Below, piece after piece: positions 17,519 to 25,779 of a stretch of DNA of 64,000 bases. The stretch spans positions 59,294-123,293 of the forward strand of contig NZ_PDWS01000013.1 of assembly GCF_010093305.1 (NCBI RefSeq), written 5' to 3'. Below the pieces are notes generated by a model that was not told where the DNA came from, made no database searches, and saw only the letters and a list, made by a program, of their open reading frames with translations. Origin of the DNA: Pseudoxanthomonas sacheonensis. GTDB taxonomy: Bacteria; Pseudomonadota; Gammaproteobacteria; Xanthomonadales; Xanthomonadaceae. The position numbers were made by a program, and so were the translations under genes. Numbering within the stretch: position 1 is the first letter of the stretch; the number at the start of each line of letters is the position of its first letter.

Positions 17519-18088
17519 ATGGAGGAAGCTATTGATGCCGGTGCGCGCGTCCGAGGTGGGCCGTTTTACACTGCCATATCGTTTGTTCTCGTGGGCCTGC
17601 TGGCGGCCTGTTCCGTGCAGGCTGATCTATCCAAAGATGATCACGAACGCCCGCAAGAGGCGATTGGCAATCACGACGAGCTTTCGGTTGGTGATCCGAC
17701 CCAGATCGGGAAAGCGCGTGAATTCGAGGGCCAATGGTCATATCGCGATGATTGCGACCGTGGTCATTACGTCACGTTGGAACTAAAGAGAGAGAACGAT
17801 CAGCTGATTGGTTCATGGTCCGATGGGACCCTGCTGCGTGGCTCGCAAGGATTGCTGAAAGGTAGGGTCAGTAAAGATCGGCTAATCGCAGAGTGGTGCA
17901 GCGAGTACGAGGAAGCGGGTGCTCCCGCAGTCTGCCCGCATTACGACTGGTCAGAGGACTACTTGGTAGCGCGTGATGGAAAGATTATTTGGTATCAGAA
18001 GTATGGCCAAGAGTATTCAGAATACGTAATTCTCACGAAAGGAAATAAACCGCATCGGTCCACTGAGGTATGCGATGAAGACAGGTAG
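17519..18088 (+). CDS. Putative lipoprotein, candidate immunity protein for the lysozyme-like effector (first of two)
   Basis: 189 residues. After a charged N-terminus a hydrophobic stretch ends in the lipobox LLAAC (FVLVGLLAAC), predicting a lipoprotein. The mature domain is acidic with four further cysteines and a beta-rich pattern (FEGQWSYRDDCDRGHYVTLELKR ... LIGSWSDGTLL), as in small binding or inhibitor domains. In characterised Xanthomonas X-T4SS systems a lipoprotein gene precedes each effector gene and encodes its periplasmic immunity protein. That is the basis for the call here. No sequence family is recognised. Confidence 0.6.
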   Translation: MEEAIDAGARVRGGPFYTAISFVLVGLLAACSVQADLSKDDHERPQEAIGNHDELSVGDPTQIGKAREFEGQWSYRDDCDRGHYVTLELKRENDQLIGSWSDGTLLRGSQGLLKGRVSKDRLIAEWCSEYEEAGAPAVCPHYDWSEDYLVARDGKIIWYQKYGQEYSEYVILTKGNKPHRSTEVCDEDR

Positions 18089-18119
18089 GAATTTGGCGAT
18101 CAATCATCGAGGAGTTGAT

Positions 18120-18629
18120 GTGATAAGGAAACAATCAAGAATGCCTTGCCTGGCGAGAGCATCAGCAGCGAGTCTGCTCATTCTGTCATCGTCGGCATGG
18201 GCCGGTCCCAAGCCGGCCGATCTTTCGGGTGTCTGGGGAAGCGATCGCTGCGGAGAGTCCGATCAGGAAGCCTCGTGCGGCACGTTCGTGCTTTACCTTG
18301 TTCAAAACAAGGATCGGATCTGTGGAAGCTATTTCGGCGGTCGTGCGCACCTCAGTCAAGTTGACGAGGGGGAGCCGAGATCCGTGCTGGGCGTGGTGGT
18401 CGGAAATACTGCGGTGGTTTCGATCGAGAGCGGCAGGAATGGCGCCATCTACTTGGGGTCCGCCAGAAAATCGGGAGGCACTCTGCATTGGCAGACCGCC
18501 GAGACCATCAAGAAGCCGTCATCCGACGACGTGGACCTTATTGCATCTAGTCAGTCTATGAAGAGGAAGACGGGAAATACTACAGCAGAGGATATTGCCA
18601 GGGTCAGGCAAGAGTGTAGTCAGGATTAA
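18120..18629 (+). CDS. Putative periplasmic protein, candidate immunity protein (second of two)
   Basis: 169 residues from GTG 18120, chosen because GAGGAG sits 5 nt upstream and the start gives a compact signal peptide (MIRKQSRMPC ... LLILSSSAWA). An ATG at 18075 is also in frame but overlaps the previous gene and has no good ribosome site. The mature protein carries the same opening pattern as its upstream neighbour (LSGVWGSDRCGESD, beta-rich, paired cysteines), so the two may be distant relatives. It lies 32 bp before the effector gene, the classic position for an immunity gene. Periplasmic location fits protection from a peptidoglycan-cutting toxin. Confidence 0.6.
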   Translation: MIRKQSRMPCLARASAASLLILSSSAWAGPKPADLSGVWGSDRCGESDQEASCGTFVLYLVQNKDRICGSYFGGRAHLSQVDEGEPRSVLGVVVGNTAVVSIESGRNGAIYLGSARKSGGTLHWQTAETIKKPSSDDVDLIASSQSMKRKTGNTTAEDIARVRQECSQD

Positions 18630-18661
18630 GAGGCGTAATAAAACTCAAGGAGGAGCAAGTG

Positions 18662-20449
18662 ATGCGTTACAACGAGCTTACACAGGAAGAATATACGGCG
18701 GCACTTAAGGTCGTAATCATTGGCGCGGAAGGCCTGCACGCCCGTGCGCAGGACGTCGGCGATGGAATGGCGACAATTGGCTACGGTTACACCTTCAATC
18801 GTGGAAACAATGTTCAGATATGGCGTGATTCTGCCATTGATCTGACCGAAGGCGAATGGCGTGCCTTGCAGGCCATCGATGCAGCTCCAAACGATAGTCG
18901 AACTCGACTTGGCCTCATGTTTCCGCGGCAATTGAACGCACTTGAGGCAGACCAGCTGCTGCTCGCTTCAGTGCGGGAGTACGAGCAACCGGCGAACGAT
19001 CTCAACATGCCAATGTCACGAGAGCGTGTGGCGATGGTGTCGGTCGCGTACAACCGAGGGGTTGGCGCTTTGTCCAGAAGCCCGGTCATGGACGCCATAA
19101 GCGACGGGGATAGGGCGGAGTCCTGGTTTCAGATGCGCTACAACTGCTGGGGAACGTATGCCGAAGGTGAGGCCGGTTTGAGAAAGCGGAGATTCGCAGA
19201 GGCCGAAGTGTTTGGGCTTTATGACGATCCGGCGGCCGTTACCTTTGACGAATCCAAGCTTGTTTACCAGATGTATCAGCTTCACCGGAACGAGATAGAT
19301 CGTGTCGAGCGGCGATGGGGTGTGACGGTAGATGGCGAGCCCGGGACGCGTAATCTTATCGCGTTGGCCAACCGGGATTATCCGGTGCTCACGGCGCAGT
19401 ACGGCTCAGTTTCCGAGATCTCACGCGCGCTTGAGCCGGCCAGGGTCGCGCTCTTGGCGCATTTGCGGGAAGAGTACCCGCATCTTGCCGACACACTCAC
19501 GACGGAAAATTTCCATGCTGGGGCGATCCATCTGGACGCCGGAAGGGATTTGCAACAAGGCGCGAACTTGTCGGCTGAGCGAAGAAATTCCACGTTGCAA
19601 GATGCTGATCCCAACCGGGACGCGTTGATCGATGCTCAGAAGATGCGTAATGGCGCTGAAATTGCCAGCAATGATCTGCTTATGGGCATGGGCGGCAGAG
19701 ATACGCTGATGGGGCGCGCTGGCAATGATGTCTTGATAGGTGGTGCTGGTGCGGATCAGCTCCAGGGTGGGGCCGGACAAGACACCTACTTGGTCGATGA
19801 TGGAGACGTGATTCAGGACAGCGATCGGCAGGGCCGCCTATTCTGGGGTGAGCAGGCGTTGAGTGGAGGCACCCAACGCGCCGGTGATCCGGCCAACACT
19901 TTCCGCAGTGAAGATGGAAGGTTCACGTACACCATGGATAACGCAAACCTTGTCATTGCCAACTCGGCAGGCGGGCAGGTCACGGTCCGGGATTTCCAAA
20001 GTGGCGATCTGGGCATTTCGCTGCAGCAAATGGAACAGCACATAGGCCGATCCAACGAACAAGACCCTTTGCACGCGCAAGCGGAAATGGCAGTGCGGCG
20101 GCTCCATAGCGCCACCGGCCGCGAATACGACGGGCAGAGCGCCTGCATGGCCGCCAGTGCCGCCTGTCTGGCCAAGGCCAATGGGCTGTCGCGGATCGAC
20201 CATATCCTGCTCAGCGAGGCGCGCGGCACGGTAGGCCAGGGCGAGAATCTGTTCGTGGTGCATGGTGAGCCGGGCGATCCGGCGCATCGCAGGGCGATGA
20301 TGAAGACCCAGGATGCGATCAACACGCCGGTCGAACAGTCACTGGGGCAGCTACAGGCCTTGAACGAGACCCAGCAGCGGCAGTCACTGGCTCAGGCGAT
20401 GGATGAGCCTGCAAGGGAAGCGGCTGCTCCGCAGATGCGGATGGGGTAA
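18662..20449 (+). CDS. Putative X-T4SS antibacterial effector: lysozyme-like domain, RTX repeats, XVIPCD
   Basis: 595 residues from ATG 18662, with a strong ribosome site (AAGGAGGAG). The N-terminal part resembles GH24/T4-type lysozymes: E23 in GAEGLHARAQD and T38 in MATIGYGYTF, with D31 or D34 as the candidate aspartate. A middle segment (VYQMYQLHRNEIDRVERRWG) could help bind peptidoglycan. Residues about 341-380 hold RTX-like calcium repeats (GGRDTLMG, GNDVLIGGAGADQLQGG). From about 473 it has a full XVIPCD signal (GREYDGQSACMAASAACLA ... ENLFVVHGEPGDPAHRRAMM). The order resembles X-TfeXAC2609 of X. citri, a secreted lysozyme-like effector. It is preceded by two putative immunity genes. No T4SS genes are in the window. 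Confidence 0.82.
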   Translation: MRYNELTQEEYTAALKVVIIGAEGLHARAQDVGDGMATIGYGYTFNRGNNVQIWRDSAIDLTEGEWRALQAIDAAPNDSRTRLGLMFPRQLNALEADQLLLASVREYEQPANDLNMPMSRERVAMVSVAYNRGVGALSRSPVMDAISDGDRAESWFQMRYNCWGTYAEGEAGLRKRRFAEAEVFGLYDDPAAVTFDESKLVYQMYQLHRNEIDRVERRWGVTVDGEPGTRNLIALANRDYPVLTAQYGSVSEISRALEPARVALLAHLREEYPHLADTLTTENFHAGAIHLDAGRDLQQGANLSAERRNSTLQDADPNRDALIDAQKMRNGAEIASNDLLMGMGGRDTLMGRAGNDVLIGGAGADQLQGGAGQDTYLVDDGDVIQDSDRQGRLFWGEQALSGGTQRAGDPANTFRSEDGRFTYTMDNANLVIANSAGGQVTVRDFQSGDLGISLQQMEQHIGRSNEQDPLHAQAEMAVRRLHSATGREYDGQSACMAASAACLAKANGLSRIDHILLSEARGTVGQGENLFVVHGEPGDPAHRRAMMKTQDAINTPVEQSLGQLQALNETQQRQSLAQAMDEPAREAAAPQMRMG

Positions 20450-20673
20450 CCATCTCCATTCCGGAAAGGAATCCGCTGGCAGGCCAATGGCCTGGCGCCA
20501 GTAAACCATCACAAGGAATGCGATCCCATGCCATCGAAAATCCGCGACGTGCTCAAGCGATGGGTGACCATCGGTCACCCATTGCCTTTGTGCGAGGAAA
20601 ACAGGAGGCTTGCAGCGCATCGGCAGACTGCATGCTCGCTATGCGCCCCATCTCACACCATGACGAGGTAGTC

Positions 20674-21384
20674 GTGTTCACAGCAAACAAAGGAATGCGG
20701 AGAGCGTTCATGGCCCTGGCCCTGTGCGCGATGACGGGCTGCCAACCGCAGCCGCAGAAAGTAAGCGAATCCATCGCAAAGGAACCGAGCGACATGCGAA
20801 CTACAGTACCCCTTGTACGCAAGTTGGATCCGAATCAAACCGGACCCATCGAACTGGAGTTCGATGTGCCCGCATGGGCGGACAATCCGTCTCCACCTTT
20901 ATTCATAGGGGTGCGACTAACGAACGTCGATCCCGCTGCAGCCGCCGATGGCGATTCCACTGCGGTGTCCGATGCAGCGGACCGATTGAGAGCTGCTGAC
21001 GTATCGGCAGAAGTGCACCTCTACCGCATCCAGGAATCTGGTCAGATTGCGGTAAGTCTTCAACGTAGCCAGTGGAAAACCGGGTTTGGGCCAGGCGAGG
21101 CGGTTGTGTCTCTAGCGGTCCCTGCCGATGGCCTGGTGCCCGGACTGACCCCCGCCGATGCCGATGTCGACACGATGGAGGCGGCGGGTTTACTTCCGCC
21201 AGGCTCCACCTATCGAGAGTTCGCAAAATACAGCGAACTCGAATTTGCTTATGCACCAAGTGTGCCTTCGGGCCGCTATCGGGCAACGATTCGCTTTGTC
21301 CGGAATCGCGAAGCGTTATTCAAAGAGAATGCAGCGCTTATCAATTCAGAACTGATAATTGCCTATCCACGCCAGGGAAAATAA
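20674..21384 (+). CDS. Putative lipoprotein, candidate immunity protein for the second effector
   Basis: 236 residues from GTG 20674, chosen because GAGG lies 5 nt upstream; ATG 20695 also gives a lipoprotein but has almost no spacing to its purine tract. The signal KGMRRAFMALALCAMTGC ends in a lipobox (MTGC). The mature domain is acidic and beta-rich (PIELEFDVPAWADNPSPPLF, YRATIRFVRNREALF) and looks like a secreted binding domain. It ends 9 bp before the second effector gene, so they are co-transcribed. The immunity role is inferred from position and localisation. Confidence 0.62.
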   Translation: MFTANKGMRRAFMALALCAMTGCQPQPQKVSESIAKEPSDMRTTVPLVRKLDPNQTGPIELEFDVPAWADNPSPPLFIGVRLTNVDPAAAADGDSTAVSDAADRLRAADVSAEVHLYRIQESGQIAVSLQRSQWKTGFGPGEAVVSLAVPADGLVPGLTPADADVDTMEAAGLLPPGSTYREFAKYSELEFAYAPSVPSGRYRATIRFVRNREALFKENAALINSELIIAYPRQGK

Positions 21385-21393
21385 GGCGCAACC

Positions 21394-22377
21394 ATGGAAA
21401 AGAGATACACAGCCACAGTCTATGTCGCCGCCCCCGGAACGCCGTTGACGATACCTCCCGGAGGCACCTCTGCGGCAGGGCATGTCTTCTACTCGATTTC
21501 TGATGGTGGAGAAGAAAAAAGCTACGGCTTTGCGCCAGCCGCACATGGGCAATCGAGTGGGCCGGGGAAGGTGTACGACACGGATGTGAAGGACTACAAA
21601 GATCCCCGCTACTCCCGCACCATGGAGATCAGCAAGGAGCAGTACGACAAGCTGCAGGAATTCGGCAAGGCTCCGGCCAAGCATGGTTTCGATATGGAAT
21701 ACGGCGGGGCGTCCAACAGCTGCATCGATTTCACCTGGAGCGCGTTGAACCATGCGGGGCTGCACCGGGATACGGTGTTTGGCAAGGACAAGAACTACGA
21801 AGGCGCGTTGAAGCCGCTGGACAACATCCGGGACATCAAGAGCATTGATGCGCCTTTTCCCAAGAGCGAGCTCAATACGGAACAGAACAACAAGATGCCG
21901 GAGCGTACGCCGCTGCAGTGGTTGATCTCCGAGCAGGAGCAAGGCGGGCCGACGGGTCCGGACCGCGACCAGGCGAGCGCCAGCCGTCCGGACCCGCTGG
22001 TCTTGCAGGCCGAGGCGGCGGTGCGCCGTCTGGATGCCAAGGCTGGCCGCGAGTACGACGGGCAGAGTGCGTGCATGGCCGCCAGCGCCGCCTGTCTGGC
22101 CAAGGCCAATGGGCTGTCGGGTATCGACCACATCTTTCTGAGCGAGGAACGTGGTGCAATGCGCAAGGGCGAGAACCTGTTCGTGGTGCAGGGTGAGCCG
22201 GCTGATCCGGCGCATCGCAGGGCGATGATGAAGACCCAGGATGCGGTCAACACGCCGGTCGAACAGTCGCTGGGGCAGCTACAGGCCTTGAACGAGACCC
22301 AGCAGCGGCAGTCACTGGCTCAGGCGATGGATGAGCCAGCAAGGGAAATCAGTCCTCCGCAGATGCGGATGGGTTGA
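21394..22377 (+). CDS. Putative X-T4SS effector with possible permuted NlpC/P60-like domain and XVIPCD
   Basis: 327 residues. The N-terminal about 170 residues match no domain I can name with certainty. A conserved-looking histidine (SAAGHVFYSISDG, H30) precedes a cysteine in an SNSCIDFTWSALNHAGL helix (C110). The H-before-C order and NxCxxFxW-type helix resemble circularly permuted NlpC/P60 hydrolases, which would make it a peptidoglycan amidase or peptidase; this is inference. Residues about 203-327 are a complete XVIPCD secretion signal, nearly identical at DNA level to that of the first effector. A lipoprotein gene 9 bp upstream is the likely immunity gene. Confidence 0.72.
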   Translation: MEKRYTATVYVAAPGTPLTIPPGGTSAAGHVFYSISDGGEEKSYGFAPAAHGQSSGPGKVYDTDVKDYKDPRYSRTMEISKEQYDKLQEFGKAPAKHGFDMEYGGASNSCIDFTWSALNHAGLHRDTVFGKDKNYEGALKPLDNIRDIKSIDAPFPKSELNTEQNNKMPERTPLQWLISEQEQGGPTGPDRDQASASRPDPLVLQAEAAVRRLDAKAGREYDGQSACMAASAACLAKANGLSGIDHIFLSEERGAMRKGENLFVVQGEPADPAHRRAMMKTQDAVNTPVEQSLGQLQALNETQQRQSLAQAMDEPAREISPPQMRMG

Positions 22378-22430
22378 TGGGCCTGCCTTCTCAGAGAAGG
22401 AAGGCAGGCTGGACTGAAGAGGTAACCGTC

Positions 22431-22642
22431 ATGCGCTACGCCGTTGTCATCGAACAAGCGGGCGGCAGCTACTGCGCCTACGTGCCGGATCTGCCGGGCT
22501 GCATTGCCACAGGTGGGACCAAGGCCGAGGTGGAGGCCCTGTCCACGATGCCATCGAGCTGCACCAGGCAGGCCTGCGGGAGGACGGCGCCGCCGTTCCG
22601 CAGCCGTCCAACCAGGTGGAATACATTGAGGTGGCGGCTTGA
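22431..22642 (+). pseudogene. hicB-like antitoxin gene with single-base frameshift
   Basis: The frame starts MRYAVVIEQAGGSYCAYVPD and continues LPGCIATGGTKAEVEA, a typical HicB partial RNase H fold. Near 22540 one base is missing; restoring a G gives EALVHDAIELHQAGLREDG and a natural stop after EYIEVAA at 22642, about 70 residues in all. No hicA-like toxin gene lies next to it. A sequencing or assembly error cannot be excluded. Confidence 0.75.
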
Positions 22643-22665
22643 TGACCGTCCGCAACTGCATCGTG

Positions 22666-22785
22666 CATGCGGCCCTTGCCGCGCTGGCGGCGGACGGCAA
22701 GATGACTGGCAAGGATGTGTGGCCAGGGCTATCAAGCAGTACAAGATTGATATGGAGAAGGTTAATCCGGTTGGGGTTTGAGGTT
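22666..22785 (+). repeat. Direct repeat, right copy: aceE 3'-end fragment
   Basis: A partial duplicate of the last 38 codons of aceE plus its stop codon. Compared with 16213-16330 there are about four substitutions and a TG insertion that shifts the frame, so it is a non-coding remnant. Together the copies bracket about 6.3 kb containing the effector/immunity genes. Confidence 0.92.
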
Positions 22786-22803
22786 TGATGGGAATTGAAA
22801 GGG

Positions 22804-22829
22804 AAAAGGCGGCCTGATGGCCGCCTTTT
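22804..22829 (+). terminator. Rho-independent terminator at island right end
   Basis: AAAAGGCGGCC-TGAT-GGCCGCCTTTT, a perfect 11-bp stem followed by GTTTG. It lies 18 bp after the aceE remnant, as the true aceE has its own terminator at the same relative place, but the stem sequence is different. Confidence 0.88.
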
Positions 22830-22919
22830 GTTTGATGCTTAGTGAGCCTGACCCTGTTCCTCTGAACTTGACCCCGCTAGCCTGGCGCTCCATAGCGGAC
22901 AGCACGACGCCCAAGTAAA

Positions 22920-23873
22920 TTATGCTACCTGCGAGCTATATGGAAGCGAGTCCATGAAGGACTGCATGTATGCGAAGTCAACCTCTCCCGCTGAATTGGC
23001 AGGCAAGCGGATCTCTGATTGACTCATTCGCTCAAGATGCCACTTCCTACCGTAGTTAAACCGATACTTCTCGCGCCGTATAACTGTCGTAAGAAACAGA
23101 GCTACCGCCGGCGTCATCTCGAACTTTGGGTACAGCACGTTGACGTCGTCGGATGCCCAGAACGGCACCTCTTGATAAAACGCTTCGGCGACGGAACCGT
23201 TGTAATTGACAGTAATCGTATTGCCGTCGTGAATGGGGTGCTGACCGATCCTGGCTGAAATCCCATTGTTACCATCAATGGCGCCAATGAAAGGTGTCTC
23301 TCCTTTCGTCATCTGCGCCTTAGTCAAGCGGCGCCCCTTCCTTAAGTAAAAAAGCGCAGACAGCGGGAAAGGACGCCACGCATCGGTATTGAAATTCACT
23401 GCGCCTGAAACGCGGGGCAAAGCCTTATCTCCAATTGCGTCTACTTCCGCGCCTTCTACCCACGAAGGGAACTCGGCCAAGTCGGGCACTAGTAGCTCAC
23501 GAAGGGTGCGATTGGCCTCTCGTCCGAACGCGCTGTACTTAAAACGATTGTGTCGGATGCTGATACAAATGAACAGCTTTTCGGCGAAAGACATCGCCTT
23601 CTTCGGCTTCAGTACCGCCACATTCTGCGCAGTATAGAAGGCGTGCTCTTGCACGAACGAGCAAAGCAGCTTCGTGCCGCCTAACGCTACAGTGATTAAG
23701 CCCGCCTCGTAAGGCGTGGTAGCAATTGGAGCAACCGTTCCGGTCACCCCATGATTCTGGCTTGACCTCCCAACAAAGTTGATTCCACCATCGCGCCTAC
23801 TGGCTTGCTTCATCTTGTTGAAATCGAGCTTGTTGCCGTAGGCAACATTGAACAACTCATTCAATTTCTTCAT
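22920..23873 (-). CDS. Restriction-modification specificity subunit (BcgIB/HsdS-like)
   Basis: 317 residues, close to the 341 of BcgI subunit B. The protein has two similar target-recognition halves: an N-terminal half with NFVGRSSQNHGVTGTVAP and a C-terminal half with TPFIGAIDGNNGISARIGQ, each followed by a GNTITVNYNGSVAEAF- or TVALGGTKLLCSFVQE-type segment and a long helix. This is the usual S-subunit plan for a split recognition sequence. Its start overlaps the end of the upstream catalytic subunit gene by 17 bp. Base composition is well below the host average, consistent with acquired DNA. Confidence 0.82.
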   Translation of the reverse strand: MKKLNELFNVAYGNKLDFNKMKQASRRDGGINFVGRSSQNHGVTGTVAPIATTPYEAGLITVALGGTKLLCSFVQEHAFYTAQNVAVLKPKKAMSFAEKLFICISIRHNRFKYSAFGREANRTLRELLVPDLAEFPSWVEGAEVDAIGDKALPRVSGAVNFNTDAWRPFPLSALFYLRKGRRLTKAQMTKGETPFIGAIDGNNGISARIGQHPIHDGNTITVNYNGSVAEAFYQEVPFWASDDVNVLYPKFEMTPAVALFLTTVIRREKYRFNYGRKWHLERMSQSEIRLPANSAGEVDFAYMQSFMDSLPYSSQVA

Positions 23874-25779
23874 CGTCGTCCAAAATCAAGTCTTCGTTGA
23901 GAATCTTGAAAGCGACATATTTTTTCAATTCGCGTTCGAATTCGCTACGGGTGAGCGTAGAGTAGTCGGTCTCCATATAAGCCTCTGCGCACCATTCGTC
24001 ATCGGCGGTCACCGCTACCATTACGCTTTCGCCCGCGTGTACCTCCCGATTGCGAAATGATTCTACCCACCGATCGCGAATGGCTGGCCAGCGTTCATAT
24101 AGGTCAATTCGACCCCGATGCTTTGTCTTGACAAATCCATCGTCGCGCCAATATCCAAACCATGTCTTTCGACTGCTGGCAGCATGGGGGATCTTGGCCG
24201 TGAACACCATGATGCAAGTAACGGTACCGACAGGAGCAAACAAATCATTTGGCATCGACATAACTGCTTCAAGCGTGTGGTGCTTGAGTAACTCATGCCG
24301 GGCCACGTGCGGGGAAATTGCGCACGAAATGGGCACAATCGCTATTCCCGTGCCGCCCTTCTTTAGGCAATCGAGCATATGTTTCACGAAGTAGAGTTCA
24401 GCTTGGTCCGCGTCGCTTTGTGAGAACGGGGGGTTTAGTAAGCCGACGTTGCAGTTATGGGCAGTTATCGCCTTCGTAATAGCATCATCGAAGCAAGAAC
24501 CTTGGTGGAGATTTGCCTTTCCGTCGCCCCGTAGAATCATGTTGGACGCGGCCAGCGCGAACATTTCTGGCTGCTGCTCGACGCCTATAAGCCCTTGACT
24601 TTTTATCTTCGTCCTCTGAGCTTCCGTCTGAGCGGTTCGCATCATCTGATGCATCGCCGAGACCAGAAAACCCCCAGTGCCCGCGCATATATCCAGCGCC
24701 CGAGTGTCCTTGTTGACATTCGCAAGTAACGCAAACAGCTCTGTGATATGGCGAGGAGTTAGGACAATGCCAAGCGCCTTCTTGTCGCCGCCGGTGTATT
24801 TAAGGAACTCGCCGTAAAACTGGCCCACAACATCGAAGTCGTGGTAGACGCTGATGAACGGCCAGACTTTCTCATTCAACCTTTTGATGAGTTGATGCAA
24901 CACGCCCTTGGGAAACTTCGCCTTGGCTTTTCCCAACTCAGGGTGGACTGCAATACCTGAGTATGGTTGTGCCATATTCTCTTTCTTGGCTTTTGGAATG
25001 TCGGCCTTGTGTATTTCGTCCTTTATAACGCGCATCCATGCGCGCTGCAGCTCTTCAGGTGAGTATGTCTCATACGCGAGCGCGAAAGCCTTATTCCGAA
25101 GAGCAATTAGCGTGCCGCTTACCAGCAGGGGCTTCTGACTTTCGGTTAGTTTCGCGTGGTCGCGCATGAATTCGTGCAATTCGCGCGAGAACGCCATCAA
25201 TTCATCGAAGCGAATTCGCTGGACCGCCGGGTCGTACGTGGCGTGCTCAATGTAGTCAGGCCAAGAAATTATGCCGGTGACGTCAGTTCCTTCCTTGGTC
25301 CGAAGAGGCCGTGCCGTGGTGCCGCCCTTGGATACAAGGTAATTGTCAATCTGGATGCTACTCTTCGTCTCGCCGCTAACTGCAACAGCGATTACGTTAA
25401 ACTCCTTCGCGAGTTGGATTGCATAGTGCAATACTCCGTCAGCGGCATAGCGCTGTACCCGCTTGTTATACTCGGCTGCGGTTTCGTCTACGGAAACGCC
25501 AGCCAGAGTGCTGCGACATTTCGAACTAGCGTGGTCTTTGGTTGATGCCTTGCACTCGATAACGAGTAAGAAGTCAGAACTCGACGGGGAGCTGATTATG
25601 AACTCCGGCGAGCCATTACCGCCGCCGCCGGACTTGCTGGCGGCTTTTAGAAGCTTGCGAACTTCATCAATGTTGCTCTTCTGTTCCTCGATGACAATGT
25701 CATTGTCATCCTCGAAGTAACTGTGCCTTCGCAGTACATCACGCACAATGTTCTCGGTCTTCCTCTCGTTCTTGCTCAT
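23857..25779 (-). CDS. BcgI-like restriction and N6-adenine methyltransferase subunit
   Basis: 640 residues from ATG 25779 (MSKNERKTENIV), close to the 637 of BcgI subunit A; an in-frame upstream extension of 66 residues lacks conserved character. The N-terminal 200 residues carry a PD-(D/E)xK-type nuclease motif (SSSDFLLVIECKASTKDHAS). The rest is an HsdM-type methyltransferase with AdoMet motif LDICAGTGGFLVSAM and catalytic NPPF (VGLLNPPFSQSDADQAELY). A fused nuclease-methylase with a separate S subunit is the arrangement of type IIB BcgI enzymes, which cut on both sides of a bipartite site. It begins the 22.9-29.4 kb defence island. Confidence 0.82.
   Translation of the reverse strand: MSKNERKTENIVRDVLRRHSYFEDDNDIVIEEQKSNIDEVRKLLKAASKSGGGGNGSPEFIISSPSSSDFLLVIECKASTKDHASSKCRSTLAGVSVDETAAEYNKRVQRYAADGVLHYAIQLAKEFNVIAVAVSGETKSSIQIDNYLVSKGGTTARPLRTKEGTDVTGIISWPDYIEHATYDPAVQRIRFDELMAFSRELHEFMRDHAKLTESQKPLLVSGTLIALRNKAFALAYETYSPEELQRAWMRVIKDEIHKADIPKAKKENMAQPYSGIAVHPELGKAKAKFPKGVLHQLIKRLNEKVWPFISVYHDFDVVGQFYGEFLKYTGGDKKALGIVLTPRHITELFALLANVNKDTRALDICAGTGGFLVSAMHQMMRTAQTEAQRTKIKSQGLIGVEQQPEMFALAASNMILRGDGKANLHQGSCFDDAITKAITAHNCNVGLLNPPFSQSDADQAELYFVKHMLDCLKKGGTGIAIVPISCAISPHVARHELLKHHTLEAVMSMPNDLFAPVGTVTCIMVFTAKIPHAASSRKTWFGYWRDDGFVKTKHRGRIDLYERWPAIRDRWVESFRNREVHAGESVMVAVTADDEWCAEAYMETDYSTLTRSEFERELKKYVAFKILNEDLILDDDEEIE

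Noticed and set aside
20528..20671. 47-codon ORF (MPSKIRDVLKRWVTIGHPLP) before the second immunity gene
   Set aside because: No good ribosome site, overlaps the region needed for the lipoprotein promoter, and no family.
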